37,797 bases of DNA from Sphingomonas sp. CROZ-RG-20F-R02-07 (GTDB taxonomy: Bacteria > Pseudomonadota > Alphaproteobacteria > Sphingomonadales > Sphingomonadaceae), in the NCBI RefSeq assembly GCF_022662335.1, contig NZ_JAKNQJ010000019.1:1-37797 (forward strand), written 5' to 3'. The notes beneath the pieces are model-generated. The model was not told the DNA's origin. It worked only from the letters and a program-made list of their open reading frames with translations, and did not search any database. The translations under genes were made by a program, and so were the position numbers. Each line of letters begins with the position of its first letter. The stretch's first letter is position 1. Below, piece by piece: positions 17,588 through 25,436 of this stretch.

Positions 17588-19984
17588 GTGGCGATGAAGC
17601 AGATGAACATGTCCGGTCGGACCTGGAAGCCGGCGCTGGCGGGCGGCTGCGCCCTGGCTGCGATCCTCACGACACCGTCAGCCCACGCGCAGACCGCCGA
17701 GCAAGCCCAAGGCGAGCAGCCTGCCGCGCTGGCTGCTCAGGGTGCGGCTGCGCCCGAGCAGGCGGATTCCGCAACCGATATCGTCGTCACGGCGCGCAAG
17801 CGCTCCGAATACGCCCGTGACGTGCCGATCGCCGTAACCGCGATCCTGGGGGCGCAGCTCCAGGCAAAGAACATCACGCAGATAATCGACCTCGCGTCTG
17901 TGACGCCCAACTTCCAGTTCAGCTACGGCGCGGTGCAGCCGTTCATCTTCATCCGGGGCTTCGGCTCGGGCGCGAATGCCTCCTTTGAGCAGTCGGTAGG
18001 CAAGTTCGTGGACAACGTCTCGTTCGGGCGTGACCAGGACGGTCGCATCCCGATCTTCGACGTCGAGCGCCTGGAGGTCCTGAAAGGTCCGCAGGTCATC
18101 GCGTTTGGCAATAGCGCCACAGTCGGCGCCCTGAACATCACCACGCGCAAGCCCGGCGCGTCCTTTGCGGCAGACGGCTCGATCGGCTACGAGTTCAACG
18201 AGCACGAAGTGCAGGCGCAGGGAGGCGTGACCGCGCCACTTGCAGACTGGGCGAGCCTCCGCGTCGCGGGCCTGTTTCAGGATCTCGCCCACGGGCAGCT
18301 ATACAATCCGCTGCTCGGCCGCAACGAACCGACCGTCCGCAATTGGGCGGTACGGCCGACGCTCAGGCTTACACCCGCGCCCGGCCTCGAGATCATGCTG
18401 CACGGCGAGTACGACCACGTCCGCACGTTCGGCAACGCGGTCCAGCCGATCGCCCAACCGCTGCGCCCGGGCGCACTGCTCTATCCCGAGGTCAACGACC
18501 CCGACGTCCGGCGCAACGATTTCGAACGCTCGCCCACCGCGTCATCCGAACTGAGCGGCATGAACGCGCAGCTCTATCAAGGGGACATCCGCTACGACGT
18601 ACTCGGTGGCACACTGGCGTCCACCACCGCGTTCCGCAAGACGCTGTCGGTGACGCAGTTCGGCACCGAAGGGCCGAACGACAGCCAGCCTTATTTCAAC
18701 TCGCTCAACCAGCGCTACCAGCAGTTCAGCCAGGAGCTGCGCTTCAACGGCACCTTCGGTGCCCTTGATGCCAGCCTGGGCGCCTATTATCAACGCGATA
18801 CGCTGCACATCAATCTGATCCAAGAGTTCCAGCTTGCAGGCTACGGCCTGACCGGTGCCGCCGCGACTCCGTTCGGCCGCATCGCAACCTATGACCAGCG
18901 CACTAGCAGCTATTCGGGCTTCGCCGACCTGACGTATCGGCTGACCAGCGCATTGAGTGTCGCCGCCGGTGTCCGCTACAGCCACATCGATAAGACCGCC
19001 GGGCAGGCGATCTTCGCCGCGCCGATCATCCCGGGCCTGGGACTTTACACTAGCCGCGACGAGCTATTGCAGGCGCGTTCCGAGGCGCTCGCGCCGCTGC
19101 TGTCGCCCGTCACCGGTTCGACCGAGCACACCTTCCCCTTCGGCGCGCTCGCCCTCGCCGAGGATCACTGGCAGCCGCAGGTGATCGTGCAGTATAAACT
19201 CGATCCCACCAACAACGTCTATGCCAAGTACGTGAAAGGCGACAAGGTCGGCGGGTTCGACTTCCTGTACGCCGGCACCGATCCGAACGCCGCCCGTTTC
19301 CGCCCCGAGGAGGCGCAGTCGGTAGAGGTCGGGTTCAAGGGGCTGGTCCTGAACCGCAAGCTCGAATACGCGATCGACATCTATCGGACAACGTTCACCT
19401 CGCTCCAGCAGTCGGTGTTCTCCAACCTGGTGTTCGTCGTCTCCAACGTCGGCAAGGCCCGCTCACAGGGGGTCGAGGCAGACGTGACACTTCGGCCTGT
19501 GACGGACCTGCGCATCGGGCTAGGCGGCAGCTACCTCGATGCGAAGTTCATCGACTTCCCCGGCGCGGCCTGCAACAGCGTCGAGAACTTGGCGACGCCG
19601 CGCGGCTGCTCTCAGAACCTGTCCAACACCCCGACCCAATATGCCTCGAAGTGGACCGGCACTGCCAGCATCGATTACCAGCGGCCGATCGGCAGCGGCA
19701 CCTACAAGCTGGGCGGTGGGCTATCGGTCCTCGCGCGGTCGAAATACAATGCCGGTGCCTATAACGACCCGCGCATGGTCCAGCCGGGATACGCGCAGCT
19801 CGACGGGCATCTGGACCTGCTGCCGACCGACGGCATCTGGACGCTTTCGCTGTTCGCGCGCAACCTCACCGACAAGCGGGTACTCGACTATGCGGTCCTC
19901 GCGCCCGCGCAGAGCACGGCCATCTTCGGTACCTACGGCCGCGAGCGCCAGATTGGCCTGCGCGTTTCCGTCAATGTTCACTAG
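17588..19984 (+). CDS. TonB-dependent outer-membrane receptor
   Basis: A 798-residue outer-membrane barrel for energised uptake. Residues 1-34 form a signal peptide (positive start, hydrophobic core, cut after SAHA). The plug begins around 58-110 (DIVVTARKRSEYARDVPIAVT, VTPNFQFSYG, FIFIRGFGSGANASFEQSVG, DVERLEVLKGPQVIAFGNSATVG). The rest is beta-strand-rich, ending in RQIGLRVSVNVH without the usual terminal Phe. It belongs to the large sphingomonad receptor group for hydrophobic organics rather than siderophores, judging from the neighbours. The start is GTG 17588, behind GGAGGAC. ATG 17594 is possible. Regulation by the divergent TetR is likely. Confidence 0.93.
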   Translation: MAMKQMNMSGRTWKPALAGGCALAAILTTPSAHAQTAEQAQGEQPAALAAQGAAAPEQADSATDIVVTARKRSEYARDVPIAVTAILGAQLQAKNITQIIDLASVTPNFQFSYGAVQPFIFIRGFGSGANASFEQSVGKFVDNVSFGRDQDGRIPIFDVERLEVLKGPQVIAFGNSATVGALNITTRKPGASFAADGSIGYEFNEHEVQAQGGVTAPLADWASLRVAGLFQDLAHGQLYNPLLGRNEPTVRNWAVRPTLRLTPAPGLEIMLHGEYDHVRTFGNAVQPIAQPLRPGALLYPEVNDPDVRRNDFERSPTASSELSGMNAQLYQGDIRYDVLGGTLASTTAFRKTLSVTQFGTEGPNDSQPYFNSLNQRYQQFSQELRFNGTFGALDASLGAYYQRDTLHINLIQEFQLAGYGLTGAAATPFGRIATYDQRTSSYSGFADLTYRLTSALSVAAGVRYSHIDKTAGQAIFAAPIIPGLGLYTSRDELLQARSEALAPLLSPVTGSTEHTFPFGALALAEDHWQPQVIVQYKLDPTNNVYAKYVKGDKVGGFDFLYAGTDPNAARFRPEEAQSVEVGFKGLVLNRKLEYAIDIYRTTFTSLQQSVFSNLVFVVSNVGKARSQGVEADVTLRPVTDLRIGLGGSYLDAKFIDFPGAACNSVENLATPRGCSQNLSNTPTQYASKWTGTASIDYQRPIGSGTYKLGGGLSVLARSKYNAGAYNDPRMVQPGYAQLDGHLDLLPTDGIWTLSLFARNLTDKRVLDYAVLAPAQSTAIFGTYGRERQIGLRVSVNVH

Positions 19985-19990
19985 TTAACG

Positions 19991-20899
19991 TTGCGCAGCG
20001 TGTCGGACCGAGCATGTCTCCAGAAAGTGATCCGTGGCGGCCTCGCATTGACCGTCGAGAGTGCGGGTCCGGTCGATGCGCGGTGCGTGCTGCTGCTGCA
20101 CGGCGGTGCCCAGACGCGCAGGAGCTGGGACAGAACGGCTGACGCCTTGATCGCTGCGGGATACCGCGTCGTTCGGTACGACGCTCGCGGGCACGGCGAC
20201 AGCGACTGGGCTCCCGATGGCGACTACTCGCTCGATGCGTTCAGGGACGACCTCCTGACGATCTATTCGCACGTCACCAGCGGGCCACTGGCGATCGTGG
20301 GTGCGTCGATCGGCGGCATCGTGGCCTTGCACGCCGTCGCCACCGCTGAATTGTCGATCAGGGCGTTGGTTATCGCCGATATCGTGCTCCGCCCCGCAAG
20401 GGAGGGAGATGCCGGGATCTTGCGCTTGGCGGAGCTGAGCGAAACCGGGTTCGCGAACGTCGAAGCTGCGGCAGCGGCGCTTTCCACCGCCTTCCCGGAT
20501 GAGACCCGAGCTAATCCCGCCGGGTTGAGCCGACAATTACGTCTCCTAGATGGACGTTGGTGGTGGCGATGGGATCCGCGCCTGCTGGGCGCTCCCGATC
20601 GGCTCCGGCTGCCGGACTTCGCACCGGCGGAGGCCGCCGTTGCAGCGGGGGTGGCTTGTCCAGTTCTGTTGCTACGCGGCGCTCGCAGCCCGGTCGTCGA
20701 TGATGCCGGCGTCGATCACCTGCAATCGTTCATACCCGGCCTTTGCGTCGAGGTGATTGAGGACGCAGGGCACCAGATCGCCCGTGACCAAGGCCGGGTT
20801 TTCGCCGATCGGGTGCGTCGGTTCCTTCAGCACCATCTCCCTATTATGACAGGCGCCTATGGGCGCCTGTCCGCAAGGGCCATCGGAGCAACTTCATGA
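19991..20899 (+). CDS. Alpha/beta-hydrolase
   Basis: A 302-residue hydrolase. LLLHGGAQTRRSWD is the oxyanion-hole region, VGASIGGIVALHAVA holds the nucleophilic Ser in a G-x-S-x-G elbow, and EDAGHQIARDQ the catalytic His. The acid is probably an Asp in the SPVVDDAGVD region. It could open an ester or lactone of the imported substrate. The start is TTG 19991 or GTG 20000, with no decisive ribosome site. The last 17 residues are encoded by and around a perfect hairpin at 20848-20871. The stop overlaps the next gene's start (ATGA). Confidence 0.88.
   Translation: MRSVSDRACLQKVIRGGLALTVESAGPVDARCVLLLHGGAQTRRSWDRTADALIAAGYRVVRYDARGHGDSDWAPDGDYSLDAFRDDLLTIYSHVTSGPLAIVGASIGGIVALHAVATAELSIRALVIADIVLRPAREGDAGILRLAELSETGFANVEAAAAALSTAFPDETRANPAGLSRQLRLLDGRWWWRWDPRLLGAPDRLRLPDFAPAEAAVAAGVACPVLLLRGARSPVVDDAGVDHLQSFIPGLCVEVIEDAGHQIARDQGRVFADRVRRFLQHHLPIMTGAYGRLSARAIGATS
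20848..20871. promoter_or_regulatory. Perfect 10-bp inverted repeat with 4-base loop
   Basis: GACAGGCGCC (20848-20857), TATG, GGCGCCTGTC (20862-20871). The predicted RNA hairpin is very stable and lies about 25 bases before the start of the second enoyl-CoA hydratase. No T-run follows, so it is not a classic intrinsic terminator. It may be an mRNA-processing or stability element, or an attenuator between the two genes. Confidence 0.55.
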
Positions 20900-21687
20900 A
20901 CGATTTGGTCGTCTCCTACGCCATGCGGGGTTCCGCCGCGTGGATCACGCTCGACCGCCCGGCGGAGCTGAACGCATTGAGCGGGCCCATGATCGATGAG
21001 ATCGGGCTAGCGCTCGACCGGGCGGAAGCTGACGGAGCGGTGCGCTGCGTCGTTTTCACCGGAGCGGGGCGCGCATTTTGCGCGGGCGCCGACCTGAAGT
21101 TCGTCCATGCGATGCCGGCAGAGCAGCGGACCGTCGCGACCGCCGAGTTCCTAGCGCGCGCGACCGCGCTGATGAGCAGGATCGAAAGCCTGCCAAAACC
21201 GGTCATCGCGGCCGTGAACGGCGTCGCGACCGCAGGCGGAACGGAGTTGCTGCTCTGCTGCGATCTTATCATTGCCGCGGATAATGCTCGGATAGGCGAC
21301 GGCCACGCCAACTACGGCCTGCTGCCCGGCGCGGGTGCCTCTGTGCGGTTACCGCGACGGATCGGGCTTAGTCACGCCAAATACCTGTTCTTTACAGGTG
21401 ATTTGATGCCGGTGACCCACCGAATTTTTGCGCAGTTCGTAACTGACGTCGTCCCTGCAGAACGGCTAGTCGAAGCCGTTGACCGCGTCGCCGACAAGAT
21501 CGCGTCAAAGAGCCCGATCGGGCTACGTCATATGAAGATGCTGGCCGACCGATCTCTCGATCTCAGTCTAGTTGATGCATTGCGGGCTGAAGCTCGTTCA
21601 AACATCGACTACATAGCGACCGACGATCGAAACGAGGGACTCACAGCTTTCATAGAGCGGCGCTTGCCTGTGTTCCAAGGGCGATGA
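20896..21687 (+). CDS. Enoyl-CoA hydratase/isomerase family protein (2)
   Basis: A 263-residue crotonase: WITLDRPAELNALS at the N-terminus, FTGAGRAFCAGADLKFV for CoA and oxyanion binding, AAVNGVATAGGTELLLCCDLIIA with a Glu at the classical hydratase position, then NYGLLPGAGASVRLPRRIG. It is a better candidate for true hydratase activity than the minus-strand crotonase. It starts inside the hydrolase stop (ATGA) and is the last gene of the receptor operon. Confidence 0.92.
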   Translation: MNDLVVSYAMRGSAAWITLDRPAELNALSGPMIDEIGLALDRAEADGAVRCVVFTGAGRAFCAGADLKFVHAMPAEQRTVATAEFLARATALMSRIESLPKPVIAAVNGVATAGGTELLLCCDLIIAADNARIGDGHANYGLLPGAGASVRLPRRIGLSHAKYLFFTGDLMPVTHRIFAQFVTDVVPAERLVEAVDRVADKIASKSPIGLRHMKMLADRSLDLSLVDALRAEARSNIDYIATDDRNEGLTAFIERRLPVFQGR

Positions 21688-21905
21688 CTCGGTTGTTAGC
21701 CCCACTCTTCTGAAAACTGCAACTTTTGCGCTAAAGACGGCTGCTTGAGCTTGTCGTACTTTCATTGTTTAGTTTCAAAAAGGCGCGCGGCTAAGCGGCA
21801 CGCTGGCTGGCCCCGACCATATGACGGCTGATGGGGTCGCACGGGCTTGGGCCAGACCCGCGCTTGCCGCTGCTGATCGGTCTATAAGTCGAAGGAAGCC
21901 ACAGC

Positions 21906-22466
21906 CTATCCCGTTCGCGATAGTTCGGGCATGACTCTGTACACCGACGAGCGGGACACGCCTAGCCGCCGCGCGATTGCCGCGGGCCCTAGTCTTTCAT
22001 CTAGATGCAAACGCCTGACCTCTGCCGGGTCGATAGTCGCGGGGCGTCCCTTATAGATGCCCCGTGCCTTAGCCAAGGCGATCCCTTCCATCTGTCGCTC
22101 GCGACGCAGGTTCGTCTCGAACTCGGCGAATACGCCCAGCATGTCGAGGAACGCCTTGCCCGCGGCCGTACCGGTATCGATCGGCTGCTCGGTCGCCTTC
22201 AGGGCCACGCCTCTGCCCTTCAACTCGTGTACGATATTTTGCAGGTCCCGCAGCGACCGCGCCAGCCGGTCGACGCGAGTGACCACCAGTGTGTCGCCCT
22301 CGCGCAGAAATTGGAGCAGCAGATCGAGTTCGACCCGGCCCTCGAGCTTGGTGGCCGTCTTCTTCTCCGCCCGGATCACCTGGCAGCCTGCCGCGCGCAG
22401 CGCGCGTTCCTGGATCGAGTAGTCCTGATCGGTCGCGGACACGCGCGCGTAGCCATATAAGGCCAT
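21906..22466 (-). CDS. Serine recombinase (resolvase/invertase family)
   Basis: A 186-residue small serine recombinase. MALYGYARVSATDQDYSIQ places the catalytic Ser at residue 10 with Arg8. VVTRVDRLARSLRDL carries the active-site Arg residues. The C-terminal GPAAIARRLGVSRSSVYRV is the helix-turn-helix. The length matches Tn3-type TnpR and plasmid resolvases. No Tn3 transposase is nearby, so it may act in plasmid multimer resolution or be left over from a transposon. A palindromic site just upstream (22502-22515) is its probable target. Confidence 0.93.
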   Translation of the reverse strand: MALYGYARVSATDQDYSIQERALRAAGCQVIRAEKKTATKLEGRVELDLLLQFLREGDTLVVTRVDRLARSLRDLQNIVHELKGRGVALKATEQPIDTGTAAGKAFLDMLGVFAEFETNLRRERQMEGIALAKARGIYKGRPATIDPAEVRRLHLDERLGPAAIARRLGVSRSSVYRVMPELSRTG

Positions 22467-22501
22467 GTTGATCCCTAAGTGTCCCGTGTGGGTCTAAACT
22501 C

Positions 22502-22515
22502 ACGACAATTATCGT
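22502..22515. promoter_or_regulatory. Candidate resolvase crossover/binding site
   Basis: ACGACAATTATCGT is a 14-base palindrome with one mismatched pair, 35 bases upstream of the resolvase start and in the only gap next to the gene. Position and AT centre are typical for res subsite I. Further subsites were not identified. Confidence 0.4.
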
Positions 22516-22698
22516 CCGGAAACGCGCCAGGCAACCCTAATCGGACGTAAGAAGCTGCGCCAAGCTGCTGTCCTGTTTGAGTATACCCAAATTGACGCAT
22601 GGCGGATACCTAGTTGCCGAGTCTGGAACGTCGCCACCTTGTGCCACATCGCTGGTGTTGGCATACAGCATTTGGGGACACACGAAGGATATCTAACG

Positions 22699-22992
22699 GT
22701 GGCAATGCAGACCATAGACATCAAGGTGGCCGGCAACGGCCGCATGATCCTGCCTGCCTCGGTGCGGAAGGCGATGGGCCTGCATGGAGATGCCAAGGTC
22801 ATCCTGACGATTGAGGACGATCAGGTGCGCCTGTCCCCGATCGGGCACGGTGTGTCACGTGCGCAGGCGCTCTACCGCGAACATGCCAAGCAGGCGCGCA
22901 CGACCGACGACTTCCTGGGTGACCGAAAGGCCGAAGCTGCCGCAGAGCTTGATGAGGCCGCATCCGGTGACGAGGATCGGGACGCACAATGA
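22699..22992 (+). CDS. AbrB/SpoVT-fold antitoxin (VapB-type)
   Basis: About 97 residues. The N-terminal swapped-hairpin DNA-binding domain is visible as IDIKVAGNGRMILPASVRKAMGL with the AbrB-like R-x-x-LPA-x-VRKA pattern. The acidic C-terminal tail (TTDDFLGDRKAEAAAELDEAA) would bind the toxin. GTG 22699 is preferred because GAAGGA lies about ten bases upstream. ATG 22705 is the alternative. The stop overlaps the vapC start in an ATGA. It is likely autoregulated by the toxin-antitoxin complex. Confidence 0.88.
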   Translation: MAMQTIDIKVAGNGRMILPASVRKAMGLHGDAKVILTIEDDQVRLSPIGHGVSRAQALYREHAKQARTTDDFLGDRKAEAAAELDEAASGDEDRDAQ

Positions 22993-23375
22993 CGTCCGTC
23001 GTCCTTGACGCATCCGCGGTGCTGGCGCTGGTTCGGGACGAACCAGGTGCCGACACGGTCGCACCCCATGTCGGGCGTGCTGCCATCTCGGCGGTCAACC
23101 TCCAGGAGGTCATCAAGGAGTTGCTGCTCAGCGGGCTCGATGAAGCCACCACTCGCGAACTGCTGGACGAACTACGCCTCGATGTCCGCGCGCATGATGT
23201 CGGTGCAGCTTACGCGGCTGCGGGTCTTCACGCGCAGACGCGCCAGTACGGTCGTGGTCTAGGTGATCGGTCCTGCCTGGCGCTGGCCATGCAACTCGGC
23301 GCCCCTGCCCTTACCGCCGATCGCGAGTGGAAGAAGGTTCGGGTCAAGAACCTGAAGGTCGAGCACATCCGGTAA
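22989..23375 (+). CDS. vapC: PIN-domain ribonuclease toxin (VapC-type)
   Basis: A 128-residue PIN nuclease. The four acidic metal-binding positions are visible: Asp7 (VVLDASA), Glu40 (NLQEV), Asp93 (LGDRSCLALA) and Asp111 (TADREW). VapC toxins cut specific tRNAs or rRNA. All key residues are intact, so the toxin should be active, kept in check by the overlapping antitoxin gene. Confidence 0.92.
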   Translation: MTSVVLDASAVLALVRDEPGADTVAPHVGRAAISAVNLQEVIKELLLSGLDEATTRELLDELRLDVRAHDVGAAYAAAGLHAQTRQYGRGLGDRSCLALAMQLGAPALTADREWKKVRVKNLKVEHIR

Positions 23376-23426
23376 TCGGGAGACGGGCGCAGGTGCGACA
23401 AAGCTGAGCGTAGCGAGGTCCGCAAA

Positions 23427-23500
23427 CGTCCACTCTTTTACGTGAACGTCCACCATTTCAGGTGCGGCGTCCGCTCTGCAAAAGCGTCCGCTGTTTCAGG
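23427..23500. repeat. Four degenerate CGTCC repeats
   Basis: CGTCCACTCTTTTA (23427), CGTCCACCATTTCAGG (23447), CGTCCGCTCTGCAAAA (23468) and CGTCCGCTGTTTCAGG (23485) follow each other in one direction with spacings of 20, 21 and 17 bases. The copies differ too much for a young duplication. They lie between the VapBC pair and the next toxin-antitoxin operator. Function unknown; iteron-like or a sphingomonad intergenic repeat are options. Confidence 0.5.
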
Positions 23501-23510
23501 AAAACCGACA

Positions 23511-23606
23511 TGGTTAGATCGCTTATGTGTTAGCATGGCTAAGCGCCATTGCCTCCGTGGGGTGGCAATTTTGGTTAGTTCGGTTATATGTTAGCGAGAC
23601 TAACCA
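23511..23606. promoter_or_regulatory. Duplicated 35-bp promoter/operator of the Xre-RES operon
   Basis: Copy A (23511-23545) and copy B (23572-23606) share GGTTAG-x-TCG-x-TTAT-x-TGTTAGC at a 61-base distance. Copy B contains a perfect dyad GGTTAGT...ACTAACC; in copy A the dyad is weaker. TTATAT or TTATGT inside each could be a -10 box. Two tandem operators are what an autoregulating antitoxin needs for cooperative binding. Confidence 0.55.
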
Positions 23607-23618
23607 CAGGAGCTGTCC

Positions 23619-24377
23619 ATGGCGACCCTCGCCACCGCTGTCGATCCGGGTACCTTCGCCAAGCTGGTGTTCGCCAGCCTGGTCGAAACCGCGCGCGCCA
23701 AGCCGGCCAAGCGGCGCGGGGCTCCGCGTTCCGAGGCCGCCAGCGACACCTTATATATAGCACCTACTGTTGAGGGCTTCTCCGAACAGTATCGAACCGC
23801 CGTCGATCACGCGATCGAGCAGATGACCGCCACGGGCATCGCAGCCGACCCGGATCGACAGGCACTCTACGCGATCGTCGACAAGCTGTTGCCGGATGTC
23901 CGCGCGCGGCATCTCGAGCGCAAGATCGAGCAGCTCCTCGACGTCCTGGCCGATACCCATGATCCGATGGCCGAGTTCCATACCGCAGTCGCGGCTGACA
24001 ACACCGCCATCCGCCAGCGCTTCATGCACGAGGTCGAGACGCTGACCTCGGCCGAGGTCGCAGCGCGCGCCGGGCATGAAGCCAAGAACCGCCACCAGAC
24101 CGCCGCGCGCTGGAAGGGGCAAGCTCGCGTCTTCGCGGTTTCCTACCAGGGACAGGACCGCTTTCCGGCATTCCAATTCGATGCCGACGGCAAGCCGCTT
24201 CCCCTCATCAAGAAGGTCCTCGAGGTTCTGCCGGCCAACCGAACGCCTTGGCAAACTGCTTTCTGGTTTGTGTCGTCAAACTCGTGGCTCGGTGGTCCCG
24301 CGCCACGGGAACTGCTCGACGATACGGCGGCCGTCCTGGAAGCCGCGGCGCGTGAGAGCGACGAGACCGGCGGGTGA
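23619..24377 (+). CDS. Xre/MbcA/ParS-type antitoxin, extended form
   Basis: A 252-residue protein whose last 90 residues match the MbcA/ParS/Xre toxin-binding domain: VFAVSYQGQDRFPAFQFDAD, PLPLIKKVLEVL, TPWQTAFWFVSSNSWLGGPAPRELL. The segment ahead (SAEVAARAGHEAKNRHQTAARWKGQ) resembles the helix-turn-helix part. About 130 N-terminal residues, partly helical, match nothing I recognise. ATG 23619 follows AGGAGC. The stop overlaps the GTG start of the RES toxin gene. It should neutralise that toxin and repress the operator in front. Confidence 0.85.
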   Translation: MATLATAVDPGTFAKLVFASLVETARAKPAKRRGAPRSEAASDTLYIAPTVEGFSEQYRTAVDHAIEQMTATGIAADPDRQALYAIVDKLLPDVRARHLERKIEQLLDVLADTHDPMAEFHTAVAADNTAIRQRFMHEVETLTSAEVAARAGHEAKNRHQTAARWKGQARVFAVSYQGQDRFPAFQFDADGKPLPLIKKVLEVLPANRTPWQTAFWFVSSNSWLGGPAPRELLDDTAAVLEAAARESDETGG

Positions 24378-25021
24378 CAGCGCTGGCGCCGACCGGCATC
24401 GTCCCCAAACCACCGACAGCCTTTCCGACCCACGTCACCGATCTGGCCGTAGGCGCAGTCCTCTGGCGAATCCATGCGGAGAGCCTTGCCGGGGACGCGT
24501 TCAACCCCGGCTTCGGCTTCTCGCGGTTTGCGCCGATCGGACCCGTGCGAAAGCGGGTGCCAACCGCCTATGCCGCGGAAGAGTTCGAGGCGGCGGTGTA
24601 CGAGACGATCTTCCATGATCTCGATCCGGCGCAGTCTTTCAAGACGTACCCGCTCAGCAAGCTCGCCGACGTTCGCTGCTCGGTGCTGCGCGTCGCCAAC
24701 CCGCTGGGGCTGCGCTCCTTTCTCGCCCCCGATCTGATGAAGCTCGGCGTCGCCCGCAATCAGCTGATCGATACGCCCGCGCGGGAGTTCCCGGCCACGC
24801 GGCGCTGGTCTGCGGCGCTACACCGCAAGGATGCCGTTACGCTCGGGATGGTCTGGGAGTCTCGCGCCTATCCTTCGTCGCTGGCGATGATGTTCTTCGG
24901 CGATCGCGTGCCGCACGAGGCGCTCAGCGTGGTCAGCACCGTCCGGATTGACGCCGACCCCAGCCTTGCCGTCAGGTTCAAGTCACTCGCCGATAGATCC
25001 GGCGTCACTCTTATCGTCTAG
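24374..25021 (+). CDS. RES-domain NAD+-degrading toxin
   Basis: A 215-residue RES-family protein. The fold's key positions are visible: Arg32 in VLWRIHAES, Tyr66 and the Glu cluster in AYAAEEFEAAVYETIFHDL, and a Ser in WESRAYPSSLAMMFFGDR. RES toxins phosphorolyse or hydrolyse NAD+ and stop growth. It begins with a GTG inside the antitoxin stop, so it is translationally coupled. Together with the upstream gene it forms a type II toxin-antitoxin pair. Confidence 0.9.
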   Translation: MTALAPTGIVPKPPTAFPTHVTDLAVGAVLWRIHAESLAGDAFNPGFGFSRFAPIGPVRKRVPTAYAAEEFEAAVYETIFHDLDPAQSFKTYPLSKLADVRCSVLRVANPLGLRSFLAPDLMKLGVARNQLIDTPAREFPATRRWSAALHRKDAVTLGMVWESRAYPSSLAMMFFGDRVPHEALSVVSTVRIDADPSLAVRFKSLADRSGVTLIV

Positions 25022-25115
25022 TCGGACCGAAAACTGCCGCCCCGTGCTCGCTCACTCGGCCCCGGTGACGTAACACCGCAGGATCGGATAGGCGCAGAGG
25101 GATGCGTCGAGCTCA

Positions 25116-25397
25116 ATGGATCAAGTGCATATGGCGGTAACAAACCTCGACAAGCCGCAGACGTTCGACACCGAAGCAGGCCCTGTAACCATTACAGGGA
25201 TTGACTTGAATGCGCCGGCGGAGAGGTGTGTCAAGGGATACATCAGGGACAAGGCTGACGTACGCATCACACATACCTTGGAATACAACTTAAATGGTGT
25301 CGTCAAGAGCGGAAGGTCGGCGCTCAATCTCGATATGCGGAACGATAAAGAGGCCAAGCTGATGCGCTTTCTCGATGAAACGAGAAGACGCTCCTGA
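25116..25397 (+). CDS. Hypothetical protein upstream of trlF
   Basis: A 93-residue frame (MDQVHMAVTNLDKPQTFDTE... RFLDETRRRS) without a family I recognise. It is predicted soluble, with no signal peptide or membrane segment. The start could also be the ATG at 25131; neither has a strong ribosome site. It ends 39 bases before trlF on the same strand and might be co-transcribed with it. Its composition is less GC-rich than its neighbours. Confidence 0.5.
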   Translation: MDQVHMAVTNLDKPQTFDTEAGPVTITGIDLNAPAERCVKGYIRDKADVRITHTLEYNLNGVVKSGRSALNLDMRNDKEAKLMRFLDETRRRS

Positions 25398-25436
25398 ACA
25401 ACGTCCAGCTTCGCGCAGATCAGGTGGTGACAGACT

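Noticed and set aside
23427..23606. CRISPR array
   Set aside because: Repeats are short, degenerate and unevenly spaced, the second pair looks like operators, and no cas gene is present.
25022..25115. Possible gene tail on the minus strand (frame ending CAYPILRCYVTGAE)
   Set aside because: Fewer than 25 codons, no upstream part, and no family I can name; it may be a relic but cannot be supported.
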